DNA of 64,000 nt from Streptomyces rapamycinicus NRRL 5491. GTDB taxonomy: Bacteria > Actinomycetota > Actinomycetes > Streptomycetales > Streptomycetaceae. The DNA lies in contig NZ_CP085193.1 in NCBI RefSeq assembly GCF_024298965.1, positions 7,254,001 to 7,318,000 of the forward strand, written 5' to 3'. Under the pieces are notes generated by a model, which was not told where the DNA came from, searched no databases, and saw only the letters and a list, made by a program, of their open reading frames with translations. The stretch's first letter is position 1; every line of letters starts with the position of its first letter. Both the position numbers and the translations under genes were made by a program. Of the stretch, positions 56,580 to 64,000 are shown one piece after another.

Positions 56580-57676
56580 GCGGGGACCTCGATCCGGACG
56601 GTACGGCGCTCCGCGGCCGCCACCCGGGCCGCCTCCAGCACATGCAGGGTGGCCGCGGCCTCGGCGGCGGTGACCGGCGGCGGGGTGCCGTCGCGGAGGG
56701 CGGCGGCGACGGCGGCGTAGTACGCGGGGTAGTCGCCCCGGAGGGTCTCCACCGGAACGCCGCCGCCGGTCGTCGGGGACTCTCCCGCGCCCAGCCGGCC
56801 CCAGTCGCCCTCCGGTTCGCCGCCCCATTCGACGGACGGGTCGCCGGGGCGCAGCCCCTCGCGCAGGGCGGCCTCCTGCGGGTCGAGGCCGTACTTCACA
56901 TAGCCCGACTCGCTGCCCAGCACCCGGAAGCGCGGACCGAGCTGGGCGGTGGTCGCGCTCATCCACAGATGGGAGCGGACCCCGCCGGTATGGGTGAGGG
57001 CGATGAAGGTGTCGTCGTCGGTCTGCGCTCCGGGGCGGCGCACGTCGACCTCGGCGTAGACGGACTCGACCGGGCCGAAGAGGGTGAGCGCCTGGTCGAC
57101 GAGATGGCTGCCCAGGTCGTACAGCAGCCCGCCGACCTCGGCCGGGTCGCCGGACTCCCGCCAGCCGCCCTTGAGCTGCGGCCGCCACCGCTCGAAGCGG
57201 GACTCGAAGCGCTGCACCTCGCCCAGCGCGCCCTCGGCGAGCAGCTTGCGGAGGGTGCGGAAGTCGTTGTCCCAGCGGCGGTTCTGGAAGACGGTCAGCA
57301 GCAGCCCGCGGGCCTCGGCGAGCGCGGCCAGCTCCTCGGCCTCGGCGGCGGCCGCGGCCAGCGGCTTGTCCACGACGGTCGGCAGCCCGGCCTCGAGGGT
57401 GGCGCGGGCGAGCGGGACATGGGTGCGGTTCGGGGAGGCGATGACGATCAGGTCCAGCTCATCCGTCCGGGCCCACAGCTCATCGGCGGTGTCCACGAGA
57501 CGGACGTCGGGGAACTCGGCGCGCGCCTGCCGCTGCCGCTCCGGGCTGGAGGTGACGATGGTGTCGAGGACCAGCCCCTCGGTGGCCGCGATCAAGGGGG
57601 CGTGGAAGACGGATCCGGCCAGGCCGTAGCCGATCAGTCCCACTCGGGTGGTGCTGCTGTCATCGGTGGCATCCAT
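56576..57676 (-). CDS. Gfo/Idh/MocA family oxidoreductase
   Basis: A 366-residue NAD(P)-dependent sugar/inositol-type dehydrogenase. N-terminal Rossmann fold (VGLIGYGLAGSVFHAPLI), the catalytic Lys in VVDKPLAAAA, and a C-terminal alpha/beta domain (GGLLYDLGSHLVDQAL with the family His/Asp). Substrate unknown, likely a cyclic sugar or polyol. Start at 57676 (MDATDD). First gene of the operon with the UPF0303 gene; the promoter lies in the 56-bp gap to the divergent ROK gene, filled by a 27-bp palindrome. Confidence 0.93.
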   Translation of the reverse strand: MDATDDSSTTRVGLIGYGLAGSVFHAPLIAATEGLVLDTIVTSSPERQRQARAEFPDVRLVDTADELWARTDELDLIVIASPNRTHVPLARATLEAGLPTVVDKPLAAAAAEAEELAALAEARGLLLTVFQNRRWDNDFRTLRKLLAEGALGEVQRFESRFERWRPQLKGGWRESGDPAEVGGLLYDLGSHLVDQALTLFGPVESVYAEVDVRRPGAQTDDDTFIALTHTGGVRSHLWMSATTAQLGPRFRVLGSESGYVKYGLDPQEAALREGLRPGDPSVEWGGEPEGDWGRLGAGESPTTGGGVPVETLRGDYPAYYAAVAAALRDGTPPPVTAAEAAATLHVLEAARVAAAERRTVRIEVPA

Positions 57677-57682
57677 GAAGGC

Positions 57683-57709
57683 CACTTTGGCAACAGTGTT
57701 GCCAAAGTG
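57683..57709. promoter_or_regulatory. 27-bp palindromic operator between Gfo/Idh and ROK genes
   Basis: CACTTTGGCAAC-AGT-GTTGCCAAAGTG, perfect 12-bp arms with a 3-bp centre, filling the divergent promoter region. The position and symmetry fit a ROK repressor controlling both directions. Confidence 0.88.
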
Positions 57710-57732
57710 CAAGCGGTGGCCACAATGGAGGG

Positions 57733-58920
57733 GTGAACAGCACGATGTCCGGAGCGGCCGGGCCCGGAGCCAATCTGACCGCCCTGCGCAGCCACAACGC
57801 GGCGCTCGTCCTGCGACTGCTGCGGGACGCGGGCGAGGACGGCGTCAGCCGGCCGGAGCTGGCCGGGCGCACCGGCCTCACCCCCCAGGCCGTCAGCAAG
57901 ATCACGGCCCGGCTGAGGGCGGAGGGGCTGCTGGCTGAGGCCGGTCAGCGCGCCTCGACCGGCGGCAAGCCGCCCACCGCGCTCCGCCTGGTCCCGGACG
58001 CCCGCCATGCGATCGGGCTCCAACTCGACCGCGACGAGGTGACGGCGGTTCTGGTCGACCTCGCGGGCACCTCGGTCGCCGCCCGCTCGGCCCCCTTCGA
58101 CTTCGGCGCGCCCGCGGAGGAGGCCCTCGCGGCGGCCACCGCCGAGGTCAGGGCGCTCCTCGCGGACGCGGCGGCGAGCGGCGTGACGGGCCGCGTGGCG
58201 GGCGGTACGGCGGCCGACGGCGTGGCGGGCGGAACGGCGGGCGCCGGTAGTGGCTTGGCGGCGGGTGGCGGGCTGCTCGGCGTCGGCGTCGCCGCGCCCG
58301 GACCGCTCGACCACGGCTCGGGCGTGCTGCACCGCGTCACCGGCTTCCCCCAGTGGGACGGCTTCCCGCTGCGCGACGCCCTCGCCGAGCGGCTCGCCCT
58401 CCCCGTCGTCCTCGACAAGGACACCAACGCCGCGGCGCTCGGGCTGGTGACCGCCGGGACCGCCGAGTCGGCCGCGTACCTCCACCTGGGCACCGGCCTG
58501 GGCGCCGGTCTGGTGCTCGGCGGGGATGTGTACCGGGGGGCGCGGACCGACGCGGGGGAGTTCGGGCACCAGGTCATACAGCTCGACGGGCCGCCCTGCG
58601 ACTGCGGCAACTACGGCTGTCTGGAGGCGCTGTGCCTCGCCGCCGTCGCGCGTGGCGACCGTACGGACGCCGCGCGGCTGCTCGGCATCGGCGCGACCAA
58701 CCTCGTACGGCTCCTCGACATCGACCGAGTGCTCCTGGGCGGCCGGATGGTGCTGGCCGACCCCGAGCCGTACGTTCGCGGTGTGGCCACGATGATCGCC
58801 GAGGACTCCGCCCGCGCCAGCCGCCCCCCGGTCTCCGTGGACGTCGTGGAGCGGGGCGAGCGGGCCGTCGTCGAGGGCGCCGCCCGGCTGGTGCTCGCAC
58901 CGCTGTTCGCACTGGGCTGA
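57733..58920 (+). CDS. ROK family transcriptional repressor
   Basis: A 395-residue ROK regulator. N-terminal winged HTH (NLTALRSHNAALVLRLLRD, SRPELAGRTGLTPQAVSKITARL) and a ROK sugar-kinase-like domain with GVGVAAPGPLDH, LDKDTNAAALG, and the zinc motif CDCGNYGCLE. A Gly/Ala-rich insertion lies at about residues 150-175. GTG at 57733 follows GGAGGG. It should repress the divergent Gfo/Idh-UPF0303 operon, with a sugar or sugar derivative as inducer; the 27-bp palindrome between them is its probable operator. Confidence 0.93.
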   Translation: MNSTMSGAAGPGANLTALRSHNAALVLRLLRDAGEDGVSRPELAGRTGLTPQAVSKITARLRAEGLLAEAGQRASTGGKPPTALRLVPDARHAIGLQLDRDEVTAVLVDLAGTSVAARSAPFDFGAPAEEALAAATAEVRALLADAAASGVTGRVAGGTAADGVAGGTAGAGSGLAAGGGLLGVGVAAPGPLDHGSGVLHRVTGFPQWDGFPLRDALAERLALPVVLDKDTNAAALGLVTAGTAESAAYLHLGTGLGAGLVLGGDVYRGARTDAGEFGHQVIQLDGPPCDCGNYGCLEALCLAAVARGDRTDAARLLGIGATNLVRLLDIDRVLLGGRMVLADPEPYVRGVATMIAEDSARASRPPVSVDVVERGERAVVEGAARLVLAPLFALG

Positions 58921-59038
58921 TCGAGGGGGATCCTGACCGCCAGTCGGGGGCAATCCGGGCCTGGTGCGGTGTGTCGGCGTGCGAACGCGGAATGTAGCGG
59001 AGTGCTCGGGGAAAACCGCAGCACAGCAGAGGTCACTC

Positions 59039-60628
59039 ATGCGCTTGCCCACCGCACTGTCCCTACGAGCTGTCCTTCCGGCGGCCGCGCTCGCGTTCGC
59101 CCCCGCCCTCTACGGGGTCCCGGCGTACGCCGCCGAGGCCGAGCCCGCCGCCTGCGGGGACCGGAACGCCTCCGACTTTCCGATCGAAGCCCATCTGCGC
59201 GGCGGGCCGGACCAGTACGCCCTGGGCGGCGGCTGGCGCGGCTGGCACCTCGAACTGCGCAACGCCACGGACACCGGCTGCCGCGCCATCCACCCCGTCG
59301 CCGTCCTGGTCGACCAGGCCCGTCAACTGCGGCCCCGCCATATCGGCTTCGAGTTCCTGGACCCCTCCGCGGACGGCGGCGCCACCTGGCGGAACGTCTC
59401 CTTCCAGACCACGGACGAGGACGAGAACATCGGGGTCTTCGACGACCACTTCAAGGGCTTCACCGTGCCCGCGCACAAGACCGTCGACGTCCAGGTGCGC
59501 ACGCGCTTCACCGCGGACGCGCCCGAGGGGCCGGTGACGGCCAACGCGATCGCCGTACAGCGGCGCGCGGACGACGGCGACTGGGTGGGGCAGTCGAACG
59601 ACTACGTCTTCCGTATTGGCGGGACGGCGACCGGGTCGGGTACGAGTACGGGGTCGGGTACGAGTACGTCGGGTACGGGTTCGGGCACGGAGGCCGGTGC
59701 TGCGGGCACCGGTTCCGGTACCGGTACCGGTACCGGAACCACGGGCCCGGACGCCGGAACGCGTACGAGGGCGGCCACGCGCTCCGGCGGGCTCACGGAG
59801 ACCGAGCCGGAACCGACCACCCGCTCCAAGCGCCCCACGGCCACGCCGAGCCGAACGTCCGAGGAGACCGACTCGGCCGCGCCGAGCCGGAAGCCGAGCG
59901 CCACCAGAAGCCCCGGCGCAACCCATAAGGAGAGCAGCCCGGCCGTGGTGCCGCCCCGTGCCGACAGCGACGTTGACGCCGACACGGAGGCGGACGCCGA
60001 TGTCGGCGAGGAGGCCGACATCGACACCGATCCCGGAGCCGAGGAGGACGCGGGGACCGGAGCGGGTACCGATACGGATACCGATACCGGTGCGGATTCC
60101 GAGTTGGGCGCGGATGTCGATACGGACATGGACACGGACCCGGGCTTGGACTCAAGCGCGGACGCCGATGCCGGTACCGACACCGAGACGGGTACTGACA
60201 CCGCCACCGACACCGGTACCGACACCGGTACCGACACCGGTACTGACCTCGACGAGGGCCTGGACACCGACACCGACACCGACACCGACCTCGGTACGGA
60301 GACCGACCCCGGCACCGACGTGGGTACCGACCCCGGCACCGACGTGGGTACCGACCTCGGCACCGACACCGGGCTGGGCACGGAGACCGACGACCCCGGC
60401 GCCGAAACCGACCCCGGGCGTGAACCCCAGACCGAGCCCAGCACCGGTACCGGCGGTGACGGCCGTCACGAGGAGGACGGCGGTCACGAGCGCGAGCACG
60501 AGCGGATGCCCGAACTCGCCGCGACGGGCCGTCACACCGCCCTGCTCGCGGGGCTCGGAGTCATCAGCGCCGCGCTCGTGACCTGCGGAACCGTCCTCGT
60601 GGTGAGGTCCCGGCGCTCGGGGGTCTGA
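59039..60628 (+). CDS. LAATG-anchored cell-surface protein with Asp/Thr/Gly repeat stalk
   Basis: A 529-residue secreted protein. Signal peptide (LPTALSLRAVLPAAALAFAPALYG), an N-terminal beta-type domain of about 170 residues (HLRGGPDQYALGGGWRGWHLELRNATD) and a long low-complexity stalk of (G/S)T then D(T/G)D(T/A) repeats, including many TDTGTD units. The C-terminal sorting signal is LAATG followed by a membrane segment and RSRRSGV. The LAxTG motif is that of class E sortases. The acidic, Thr-rich stalk is probably extended, perhaps glycosylated, and carries the head domain through the wall. The ligand of the head is unknown. Confidence 0.9.
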   Translation: MRLPTALSLRAVLPAAALAFAPALYGVPAYAAEAEPAACGDRNASDFPIEAHLRGGPDQYALGGGWRGWHLELRNATDTGCRAIHPVAVLVDQARQLRPRHIGFEFLDPSADGGATWRNVSFQTTDEDENIGVFDDHFKGFTVPAHKTVDVQVRTRFTADAPEGPVTANAIAVQRRADDGDWVGQSNDYVFRIGGTATGSGTSTGSGTSTSGTGSGTEAGAAGTGSGTGTGTGTTGPDAGTRTRAATRSGGLTETEPEPTTRSKRPTATPSRTSEETDSAAPSRKPSATRSPGATHKESSPAVVPPRADSDVDADTEADADVGEEADIDTDPGAEEDAGTGAGTDTDTDTGADSELGADVDTDMDTDPGLDSSADADAGTDTETGTDTATDTGTDTGTDTGTDLDEGLDTDTDTDTDLGTETDPGTDVGTDPGTDVGTDLGTDTGLGTETDDPGAETDPGREPQTEPSTGTGGDGRHEEDGGHEREHERMPELAATGRHTALLAGLGVISAALVTCGTVLVVRSRRSGV

Positions 60629-60676
60629 AGCCCCGGCGCCCGGACGCCCTCACGTCCGGCGTCGCGTACGTACGAA

Positions 60677-60865
60677 CTACTGGCCCCGGGGCCCCTCGCC
60701 CCGGCGGCGCAGTTCGTCGTCGACCTTGTCCGAGCCGGACTGGATCTGCTCCGAGTACTTGCCGCCGGTCTTCTTGTCCGCGGTCTCGGCTCCCTTACGA
60801 GCGCCCTTCCGAGCCTTGTCCGGGTTCTTGCTGATCGCGCCCTTGAGCTTGTCCATCATGCCCAT
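60677..60865 (-). CDS. Antitoxin of the Rv0909/MT0933 family
   Basis: A 62-residue Lys-rich helical protein (MGMMDKLKGAISKNPDKARKG, then GAETADKKTGGKYSEQIQSG) matching the antitoxin family paired in mycobacteria with SRPBCC-type toxins (Rv0909-Rv0910). No such toxin is adjacent here, so it is an orphan or has another function, as is common in streptomycetes. The ATG at 60865 has GGAGG seven bases upstream. Confidence 0.82.
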   Translation of the reverse strand: MGMMDKLKGAISKNPDKARKGARKGAETADKKTGGKYSEQIQSGSDKVDDELRRRGEGPRGQ

Positions 60866-61100
60866 CGCGGCCTCCTTACGGTCCGGCCTCACGGTCCGGC
60901 TCGTTCCACGGAGGGGCGGATTCCGCCCCTTCCCCAGGATCAGACACCTGTGCGGATCTGTCGCGCTGGGACGGGGCGCGAACGGACGGCGAAACGGACG
61001 GCGAACGGATCGTGCTCCGTAACACAGGGCGGTCTCCCCAGCGCTTTCCCCGGTTAGGCTGAGGTCGTCGCAGTGGCCGATTCCGAGCGGAGAGCAACCA

Positions 61101-61883
61101 GTGGCAGAGCGCAAGCCGATCGAGTCATGGCTCACCGACATGGACGGTGTGCTGATGCACGAGGGCATACCGGTGCCCGGTGCCGACGCCTTCATCAAGC
61201 GGCTGCGCGAATCCGACACGCCATTCCTGGTTCTCACCAACAACTCCATCTACACCCCGCGCGACCTCCACGCCCGGCTGTCCCGGATCGGGCTGGACGT
61301 GCCGGTGGCCAACATCTGGACGTCGGCGCTGGCCAGCGCCCAGTTCCTGGACGAGCAGCGCCCCGGTGGCACCGCGTATGTCATCGGCGAGGCGGGGCTG
61401 ACCACCGCGCTGCACGACATCGGCTACGTCCTTACGGATGTCGAGCCGGACTATGTGGTGCTCGGCGAGACGCGTACGTACAGCTTCGAGGCGCTCACCA
61501 AGGCCATCCGGCTGATCAACGACGGTGCGCGGTTCATCGCCACCAACCCCGATGAGATCGGCCCCTCCGCGGAGGGCGCGCTGCCCGCCACCGGCTCCGT
61601 GGCCGCGCTGATCACCAAGGCCACCGGCCAGAAGCCCTACTTCGTCGGCAAGCCCAACCCGCTGATGATGCGGTCCGGGCTGAACGCGATCGGCGCCCAC
61701 TCCGAGTCCAGCGCGATGATCGGCGACCGGATGGACACGGATGTGCGGGCCGGGCTCGAGGCCGGTATGGAGACCTTCCTGGTGCTCACCGGGGTGACCA
61801 AGGCGGGAGAGGTGGACCGGTACCCGTACCGCCCGTCCACGGTCGTCGAGTCCATCGCGAACCTCGTGGAACGCATCGCATGA
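61101..61883 (+). CDS. HAD superfamily IIA phosphatase (NagD-like)
   Basis: A 260-residue HAD hydrolase of subfamily IIA. Motif I TDMDGVLMHEG (Asp nucleophile and acid/base), motif II FLVLTNNS, motif III Lys in YFVGKPNPLMM, motif IV MIGDRMDTDVRAGLEAGM. Likely dephosphorylates nucleotides or sugar phosphates (NagD prefers UMP/GMP). GTG start at 61101 after CGGAGAGC. The stop codon lies in a 23-nt tandem repeat. Confidence 0.94.
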   Translation: MAERKPIESWLTDMDGVLMHEGIPVPGADAFIKRLRESDTPFLVLTNNSIYTPRDLHARLSRIGLDVPVANIWTSALASAQFLDEQRPGGTAYVIGEAGLTTALHDIGYVLTDVEPDYVVLGETRTYSFEALTKAIRLINDGARFIATNPDEIGPSAEGALPATGSVAALITKATGQKPYFVGKPNPLMMRSGLNAIGAHSESSAMIGDRMDTDVRAGLEAGMETFLVLTGVTKAGEVDRYPYRPSTVVESIANLVERIA

Positions 61884-61923
61884 CCCGCGCATGAGCCCTG
61901 GCATGACCCGCCGGTGAGCCCTG
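61878..61923 (+). repeat. 23-nt tandem duplication over the HAD stop codon
   Basis: Two copies of a 23-nt unit (GCATGACCCGC..TGAGCCCTG), the first containing the stop codon TGA (61881-61883). Confidence 0.85.
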
Positions 61924-62008
61924 TGCCCCCGGATGGCGCAGTAGGCGCCCGCAGCGGATGCGGGGCCCTGCCGGGCGCGTGAGCCTCTTGGTATCGGGAG
62001 GTTTCACC

Positions 62009-62608
62009 ATGCGCATTGTCGCACTCACTCTCTGTGGCGCAGCTTGTGCCGCCGTCGCGGCGGTGACGGCCGCCGCTCCGGCCCTCGCCGACCAGCGCCA
62101 CTCCGCCACCACCACGATCCGGATCAGTCCGCGGGCCCTCGCCCCCGGCGCCGAGGTCGAGGTCTGGGCCTTCGGCTGCCCGGCCCGGGTGGCCACCGCC
62201 TCGTCACCGGTGTTCGTGGACGACGCGGAGCTGACGCCCGAAGGGGACGCGCTCTTCAGCGAGGCGACGATCCGCTCGACGGCGGCCAAGGGGGCGCACC
62301 GGGTCACCCTGGACTGCGCGGACGGCGGCCTCGTACGCGAAGACGGATCGGGCGCGGACGGCGCGGACGGCGCGGGCGGGGACCGGCAGGGCGGCGCGGG
62401 CGGGGTCGCCCTCGCCGTGGAGCGCCCGCCCTCGCCCGTCGCCCCCGTCCGCGCCGGCGGGGGCGGCACCGCGCCCGACGAGGCGCGACCACGCGACGAC
62501 ATCGGCGCCGCGGAGGCGTACGGCCTGGTGCTCTCCGGCGGTACGGCCGTGGCCGTCGGCGGCCTCGCGGTCCACCGCCGCCGTCACCCCTCCCGTGCCG
62601 CGAGCTGA
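62009..62608 (+). CDS. Secreted/membrane-tethered protein paired with a class F sortase
   Basis: A 199-residue protein with a signal peptide (MRIVALTLCGAACAAVAAVT ... ALADQ), a small beta-type domain (ISPRALAPGAEVEVWAFGCP ... RVTLDCADGG), a Gly/Asp/Ala linker, and a C-terminal hydrophobic segment with a basic tail (GLVLSGGTAVAVGGLAVHRRRH). No clear sorting motif is present. The ATG at 62009 has GGGAGG upstream. It ends five bases before the sortase start; such pairs are common in streptomycetes, and the two products probably act together outside the membrane. Confidence 0.82.
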   Translation: MRIVALTLCGAACAAVAAVTAAAPALADQRHSATTTIRISPRALAPGAEVEVWAFGCPARVATASSPVFVDDAELTPEGDALFSEATIRSTAAKGAHRVTLDCADGGLVREDGSGADGADGAGGDRQGGAGGVALAVERPPSPVAPVRAGGGGTAPDEARPRDDIGAAEAYGLVLSGGTAVAVGGLAVHRRRHPSRAAS

Positions 62609-62613
62609 TCCCC

Positions 62614-63351
62614 ATGGATCTGGATACCGAGATGGACGGAAACATGGACGGCATCGGGAATCGCTTCTCCGGCCTCGGGCGGCTGGCCATCGGACTCGCC
62701 TGGGCGGCGCTGCTGCTGGGCCTGTGGATGTGGGGCCGCGACACCACGGAGGGGACGGGTGGTCCGGCGCCCATGACCGGGGACGTGGCCGCGGTCGGGC
62801 GGCCGTCCGCCCATCCGCTGCCCCCGGCGCACGCGCCGCTGGCCTCCGCCCGGCCGAAACGGGTCGTGATCGAGGCGGCGGGAGTCCGCGCCCCGATCGT
62901 CGCCAGCGACCTGGACCGCGACGGGGCCGTGAAGCCCCCGCCCGTCAGCCGCCCCGGCACGGTCGGCTGGTACCGCGCCGGCCCCGAGCCCGGCTCCCCT
63001 GGCGCCGCGCTGCTGGTCGGCCACCTGGACACCAAGAGCAAACCGGCGGTCTTCCACGAACTGAGCGACCTCAAACGGGGGGAGCGGGTGCGGGTCGCGC
63101 GATCGGACGGGACGACGGCGGAGTTCACGGTCGAGAACGTCGAGGTGGTGCCGGAGAAGCACTTCGACGCGCGACGGGTGTACGGGTCGCGGTCCCATGA
63201 CCGCGCGGAGCTGCGGCTGATCACGTGCGGGGGCAAGTACGACCGCTCGACCCGGACGTACTCGGCGAACGTCGTCGTCTCGGCCTACCTGACCGGGACG
63301 ACGCGCTCTCCGGGCAACGTGTCGGCGGGCAGCCGCGATGCCCCGCACTAG
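62614..63351 (+). CDS. Class F sortase
   Basis: A 245-residue sortase. N-terminal acidic Met-rich tail, one transmembrane segment (LAIGLAWAALLLGLWMW), and a sortase barrel with His in LLVGHLDT, Cys in RLITCGGKYD and Arg in STRTYSANVVV. The motif set is that of class F sortases, whose substrates are poorly known. Start at 62614; in-frame ATGs at 62632 and 62644 are alternatives. Directly downstream of the secreted protein gene. A dispersed repeat follows. Confidence 0.92.
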   Translation: MDLDTEMDGNMDGIGNRFSGLGRLAIGLAWAALLLGLWMWGRDTTEGTGGPAPMTGDVAAVGRPSAHPLPPAHAPLASARPKRVVIEAAGVRAPIVASDLDRDGAVKPPPVSRPGTVGWYRAGPEPGSPGAALLVGHLDTKSKPAVFHELSDLKRGERVRVARSDGTTAEFTVENVEVVPEKHFDARRVYGSRSHDRAELRLITCGGKYDRSTRTYSANVVVSAYLTGTTRSPGNVSAGSRDAPH

Positions 63352-63364
63352 CCGGTGGTGCGAC

Positions 63365-63500
63365 GGGTGGGCGCCTGCGGCGGGCAAAGCCCCCACCCCG
63401 CCCCTCCCCGAAACTGGGGCTCTGCCCCAGACCCCGGGGCCCAGGGACGAAGCCCCTGCCACGCGGCGGAGCCGCATATCGAAATGGTGCGGGAAGGGGG
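63365..63500. repeat. Dispersed BIME-like repeat copy
   Basis: Contains CGCCTGCGGCGGGC, CCCACCCCGCCCCTCCCC, hairpins of the GGGGC-loop-GCCCC type, GCGGCGGAGCCGCATATCGA and GGGAAGGGG. It ends about 30 bp before the GH6 start region. Confidence 0.8.
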
Positions 63501-63535
63501 GCCGTACCCACACCGGCATCCGCGGCCGTACTCGC

Positions 63536-64000
63536 GTGGTCTCCGTCGCCGCCGGGGCGCTCCTGTCGTGCGTCGTGGTCTCCGGGTGCTTCGGGGCCTC
63601 GGAGGGGGACAGTGACCATGCCTCGCTGGCCGGGCAGCAGCCGAAGCAGCGGCCCAAGGCCACGATCCCCTATTGGGTGAATCCGGATGGCAGCGCGGCG
63701 CGCCAGGTCGTGGCGTATCGGAAGAGGGGCGAGGACGGCGAGGCCAGGCTGGTAGAGAAGATCGCGGAGCAGCCCGTCGCGGAGTGGCTGGGGGTGGACG
63801 ACCCGGAGGGGCAGGCGCGGGGGTTCACCGCGGCCGCGGATCAGGTGAACCGGGATGCGCTGCTGGTCTTCTACAACATTCCGCACCGCGACTGCGGGCA
63901 GTACTCCAAGGGCGGCGCGGCCGACGGCGACGCCTATCGCACCTGGCTGGACCGGGTGGTCCGGGGGATCGGCGAGCGCCGGGCGACGGTCATCCTGGAG
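63536..64000 (+). CDS. Glycoside hydrolase family 6 lipoprotein (endoglucanase/cellobiohydrolase-like), partial
   Basis: The N-terminal 155 codons of a gene running off the right edge. A lipoprotein-type signal (VAAGALLSCVVVSGC) is followed by a linker and the GH6 opening YWVNPDGSAARQVVAYRK, then AVNRDALLVFYNIPHRDCGQ-like motifs and RTWLDRVVRGIGERRATVILE. This is the GH6 block with the conserved YNIPxRDC. GH6 enzymes invert beta-1,4-glucosidic bonds in cellulose. No ATG in this frame lies after the upstream repeat. GTG 63536 is used, but it omits the basic residues RTHTGIRGRTR just upstream, so the true start may be earlier. Confidence 0.75.
   Translation, partial: MVSVAAGALLSCVVVSGCFGASEGDSDHASLAGQQPKQRPKATIPYWVNPDGSAARQVVAYRKRGEDGEARLVEKIAEQPVAEWLGVDDPEGQARGFTAAADQVNRDALLVFYNIPHRDCGQYSKGGAADGDAYRTWLDRVVRGIGERRATVILE

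Noticed and set aside
59930..60420. Possible CRISPR array from the regular short repeats
   Set aside because: Repeats are 6-18 nt, in frame and without unique spacers; they encode the TDTGTD stalk.
59602..60581. Open frames in all six frames through the Asp/Thr/Gly repeat DNA
   Set aside because: Repetitive DNA keeps all frames open; only the plus frame with signal peptide and LAATG signal makes sense.
63484..63615. ATG-started ORF at the right end as the GH6 start
   Set aside because: It is in a different frame from the GH6 motifs and stops at 63615.

Overview
The window is high-GC DNA, with strong third-position GC bias and many GTG starts. It also has Tat and lipoprotein signals, class E and F sortases, DUF2510-RDD proteins, DasR sites and an NRPS. 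This fits a chromosomal stretch of a Streptomyces (Actinomycetota). No insertion sequence, prophage, rRNA or CRISPR array was seen.

Layout. 1-1430 is the 5' end of an NRPS gene running off the left edge, next to tRNA-Cys(GCA). 2-6 kb holds an alpha/beta hydrolase, a LysR regulator and a cysteine dioxygenase-YeiH exporter pair; two similar operator-like sequences flank the LysR gene and suggest one sulfur/sulfite module. 6-10 kb has an MFS exporter, an RHH-Doc toxin-antitoxin pair with its own palindrome, and a DEAH helicase. 10.7-15.1 kb carries IclR, an S16 protease, an MFS pump with an ArsR-like regulator behind a long dyad, and Lrp. hppD follows at 15.3 kb, then a Tat-exported TagC/P68-like protein, a GlcD-like FAD oxidase and a zinc ADH with an MmyB-like regulator. 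21.6-27.7 kb has three RDD membrane proteins and a secreted M6 metalloprotease.

28.4-42 kb is a conserved actinobacterial housekeeping block: pncA, pncB, clpS, DUF2017, a permease, mec-cysO-cysM with a Cys-containing leader peptide, an MBL phosphodiesterase-like gene, rph and rdgB. Several of these are in the same order as mycobacterial Rv1330c-Rv1341. Interposed are the GlcNAc PTS genes nagE2/nagF with three DasR boxes. After rdgB come tRNA-Leu(TAG), an HNH endonuclease with four repeated DNA-binding-like modules, a decayed tRNA-Arg-like 3' fragment and bcp.

42-64 kb has a GroES-like protein, a class A PBP, a three-gene ABC-2 exporter, a DUF1707/LiaF-like protein, an SGNH esterase, DUF445, a class E sortase, DUF6412-YidC and an FAH-family hydrolase. 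A UPF0303-Gfo/Idh operon is divergent from a ROK regulator over a perfect 27-bp palindrome. Then come an LAATG-anchored Asp/Thr/Gly-repeat surface protein (a likely sortase E substrate), an orphan antitoxin, a HAD phosphatase, a secreted protein-class F sortase pair and the start of a GH6 cellulase-like lipoprotein.

Two cross-window themes stand out. One is a dispersed palindromic intergenic repeat (about 150-260 bp, BIME-like) present at six places. The other is short tandem repeats that sit on or just after stop codons of at least seven genes.
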